Shown here in pieces: positions 6,509 to 7,773 of a DNA stretch of 7,773 nucleotides (its first letter is position 1; each line of letters begins with the position of its first letter). This stretch comes from Flavobacteriaceae bacterium (GTDB lineage Bacteria > Bacteroidota > Bacteroidia > Flavobacteriales > Flavobacteriaceae). The DNA lies in NCBI GenBank assembly GCA_030633225.1, contig DAOVTF010000084.1, positions 1-7,773 of the forward strand, read 5' to 3'. A program made the translations under genes and the position numbers. Under the pieces are notes generated by a model that saw nothing but the letters and a program-made list of their open reading frames with translations, did no database searches and was not told the origin of the DNA.

Positions 6509-7612
6509 ATGAAAAAATATATATTAATACTGTTATTTACAGTAAGTTATAATTTTATTTTAGCACAACAATACAAATTTACTCAAGTAGTTGATATTCC
6601 TGCTTCATCTGTAAAAAGTCAAGGTAAAACTGGAACTTGTTGGAGCTTTTCTACTTCATCATTTATTGAATCAGAAATTAAAAGAATTTCAGGTATGGAA
6701 ATAGATATTTCTGAAATGTATATTGTTAGAACTACTTATGATGACAAAGCTTGGAATTATGTTATGCGACAAGGAAATGCACAATTTAGCGAAGGTGGTT
6801 TAGCACACGACTTAATGAACTCAGCAAGATTGAACGGACTAGTACCTCAAGAAGCATTTACAGGTTTATTTGGTGAACAGATTGCGTACAATCACAGTAA
6901 AGTTGTTCCTGAGATCAAAGATGTTTTAGATAAATATATTAATAAAGATTCTACAGTTACAGATTGGAAAGATCCAACTAAAACTATTTTAAATAAAAAT
7001 ATTGGAACTCCTTTAACCTCGTTTAATTATAATGGAAAAACCTATACACCTCAAGAGTTTTTAGCTTTTACAAAATTAAATCCAAACAATTATATAACAA
7101 TAACTTCTTTCACACAACATCCTTATTATTCAAAGTTTATATTAGACATTCCTGATAATTTCTCTAATGGATATTTTTATAATCTTCCATTAAATGAATA
7201 TATGAACATTATTGATAATGCATTAAAAAATGGGTATACAGTTGAATTAGATATTGATGTTTCTGAACCAAGTTTTTCTCAAAAATTTGGCGTTGCCATT
7301 GTTGCAAAAAATATAGAAAATAATAAAAAAGGATTAAACGAAATAATTGATGAAATGGTTGTTACGCCTGATTATCGTCAAACGGAATTTGAAAATTTTA
7401 ATACTACTGATGATCATTTAATGCACATTACCGGCATTATGAAAGATCAAAAAGGAAATAAGTATTACAAAGTTAAAAACTCTTGGGGAACTGATGTTGC
7501 AAATGGTGGTTATATTTATATTTCAGAAAGTTATATGAGATTAAAATCTATTTCAGTAATGATTCATAAAGATGCTGTTTCAAAAGAAATAAAGACCAAT
7601 TTAGGTATTTAA
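6509..7612 (+). CDS. Secreted C1B papain-fold peptidase (aminopeptidase C / bleomycin hydrolase-like)
   Basis: This 367-residue protein has a signal peptide (MKKYILILLFTVSYNFILA, likely cut before QQYKF), so it is exported to the periplasm or beyond. The papain-fold active site is complete. Q38 lies in the oxyanion motif SQGKTGTCWSFS, with catalytic C44. H303 lies in DDHLMHITG, which aligns with the HAM...TG motif of PepC and bleomycin hydrolase. N324 lies in KNSWG. A long insert at about residues 115-295 between the Cys and His halves is typical of the C1B branch, though the protein is shorter than classical PepC (about 440-450). Unlike those cytoplasmic enzymes it is exported, as seen in Bacteroidetes homologues. 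Its probable role is trimming peptides for nutrition or protein turnover. It is divergent from the TetR gene and followed by a strong terminator, so it appears monocistronic and unrelated to the bicarbonate genes. Confidence 0.88.
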   Translation: MKKYILILLFTVSYNFILAQQYKFTQVVDIPASSVKSQGKTGTCWSFSTSSFIESEIKRISGMEIDISEMYIVRTTYDDKAWNYVMRQGNAQFSEGGLAHDLMNSARLNGLVPQEAFTGLFGEQIAYNHSKVVPEIKDVLDKYINKDSTVTDWKDPTKTILNKNIGTPLTSFNYNGKTYTPQEFLAFTKLNPNNYITITSFTQHPYYSKFILDIPDNFSNGYFYNLPLNEYMNIIDNALKNGYTVELDIDVSEPSFSQKFGVAIVAKNIENNKKGLNEIIDEMVVTPDYRQTEFENFNTTDDHLMHITGIMKDQKGNKYYKVKNSWGTDVANGGYIYISESYMRLKSISVMIHKDAVSKEIKTNLGI

Positions 7613-7629
7613 ACGGCATTTCAATTTAT

Positions 7630-7660
7630 AAAAAAAGCTCCAATTTCTTGGAGTTTTTTT
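7630..7660. terminator. Bidirectional intrinsic terminator
   Basis: CTCCAA (7638-7643) and TTGGAG (7648-7653) form a perfect stem around a four-base loop. It is followed by seven T residues on the plus strand and preceded by an A-run, which gives a U-tract on the minus strand. It lies 18 bp after the peptidase stop and 18 bp after the stop of the converging gene, so it can end both transcripts. Confidence 0.88.
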
Positions 7661-7677
7661 AGTTTCTTGCACTGGAA

Positions 7678-7773
7678 TTATTTTCCAAAATGATCCGCTA
7701 ATAAATAGTAAAATGCTGCTCTTTGTTTTAATGGATTTGATTCTCCTAACATACCATTCACTTTTGCAATGGC
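7678..7773 (-). CDS. C-terminal 31 residues of an unrecognised protein (5' end outside window)
   Basis: Reading the minus strand from the right edge gives an open frame ending at TAA (7680-7678). It encodes AIAKVNGMLGESNPLKQRAA followed by FYYLLADHFGK. The composition is that of a helical, soluble protein tail. I do not recognise the family. The stop is followed by the bidirectional terminator, as expected for a true gene end, and codon use matches the neighbours. Confidence 0.6.
   Translation of the reverse strand, partial: AIAKVNGMLGESNPLKQRAAFYYLLADHFGK

Noticed and set aside
1..7773. CRISPR array, tRNA or rRNA gene, insertion sequence, phage genes, defence system
   Set aside because: No regularly spaced direct repeats, cloverleaf-type RNA gene, transposase, phage or nuclease motifs were seen; nearly all the DNA is covered by ordinary genes.

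Overview
The window is very AT-rich, has almost no recognisable Shine-Dalgarno sites, and carries promoter boxes of the Bacteroidetes type (TTG ... TAnnTTTG). With its gene families (DUF2490, a BicA-like SulP transporter beside a beta-carbonic anhydrase, a secreted C1B peptidase) this points to a member of the Flavobacteriaceae, probably marine. That assignment comes from sequence style and families, not from a database search.

Layout. Positions 1-264 (+) hold the C-terminal end of a TPR-like protein. Positions 271-410 are non-coding and hold a GC-richer set of nested inverted repeats resembling a REP/MITE-type element. From 421 to 6343 six genes lie on the minus strand. In transcription order they are a TetR-family regulator (6343-5672), a 109-aa single-span membrane protein (5675-5346), a BicA-like SulP transporter (5149-3296), a beta-carbonic anhydrase (3270-2656), a DUF2490 outer-membrane-type protein (2659-1961) and the Na+/H+ antiporter NhaB (1890-421). 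Two junctions are 4-bp ATGA overlaps (regulator/small protein and anhydrase/DUF2490). The others are 196, 25 and 70 bp gaps. A secreted papain-fold peptidase (6509-7612) runs divergently on the plus strand. It ends at a bidirectional terminator shared with the tail of an unrecognised minus-strand gene (7678-7773).

How the genes fit together (inference). SulP keeps, at matching spacing, the residues that in BicA bind Na+ and bicarbonate. The anhydrase interconverts CO2 and bicarbonate in the cytoplasm, and NhaB could expel the Na+ brought in by symport. Together they look like a Na+-cycled inorganic-carbon uptake and hydration module, perhaps serving anaplerosis or pH balance. DUF2490 may be its outer-membrane part. 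The TetR gene and its translationally coupled small membrane protein lie upstream in the same direction. Their promoter is covered by a near-perfect 35-bp palindrome, which suggests autoregulation and possible control of the whole set.

The least explained parts are the small membrane protein, DUF2490 in this context, an EF-hand-like acidic loop in NhaB, a charged insert in the SulP protein, and the hairpin-rich leader before the transporter.
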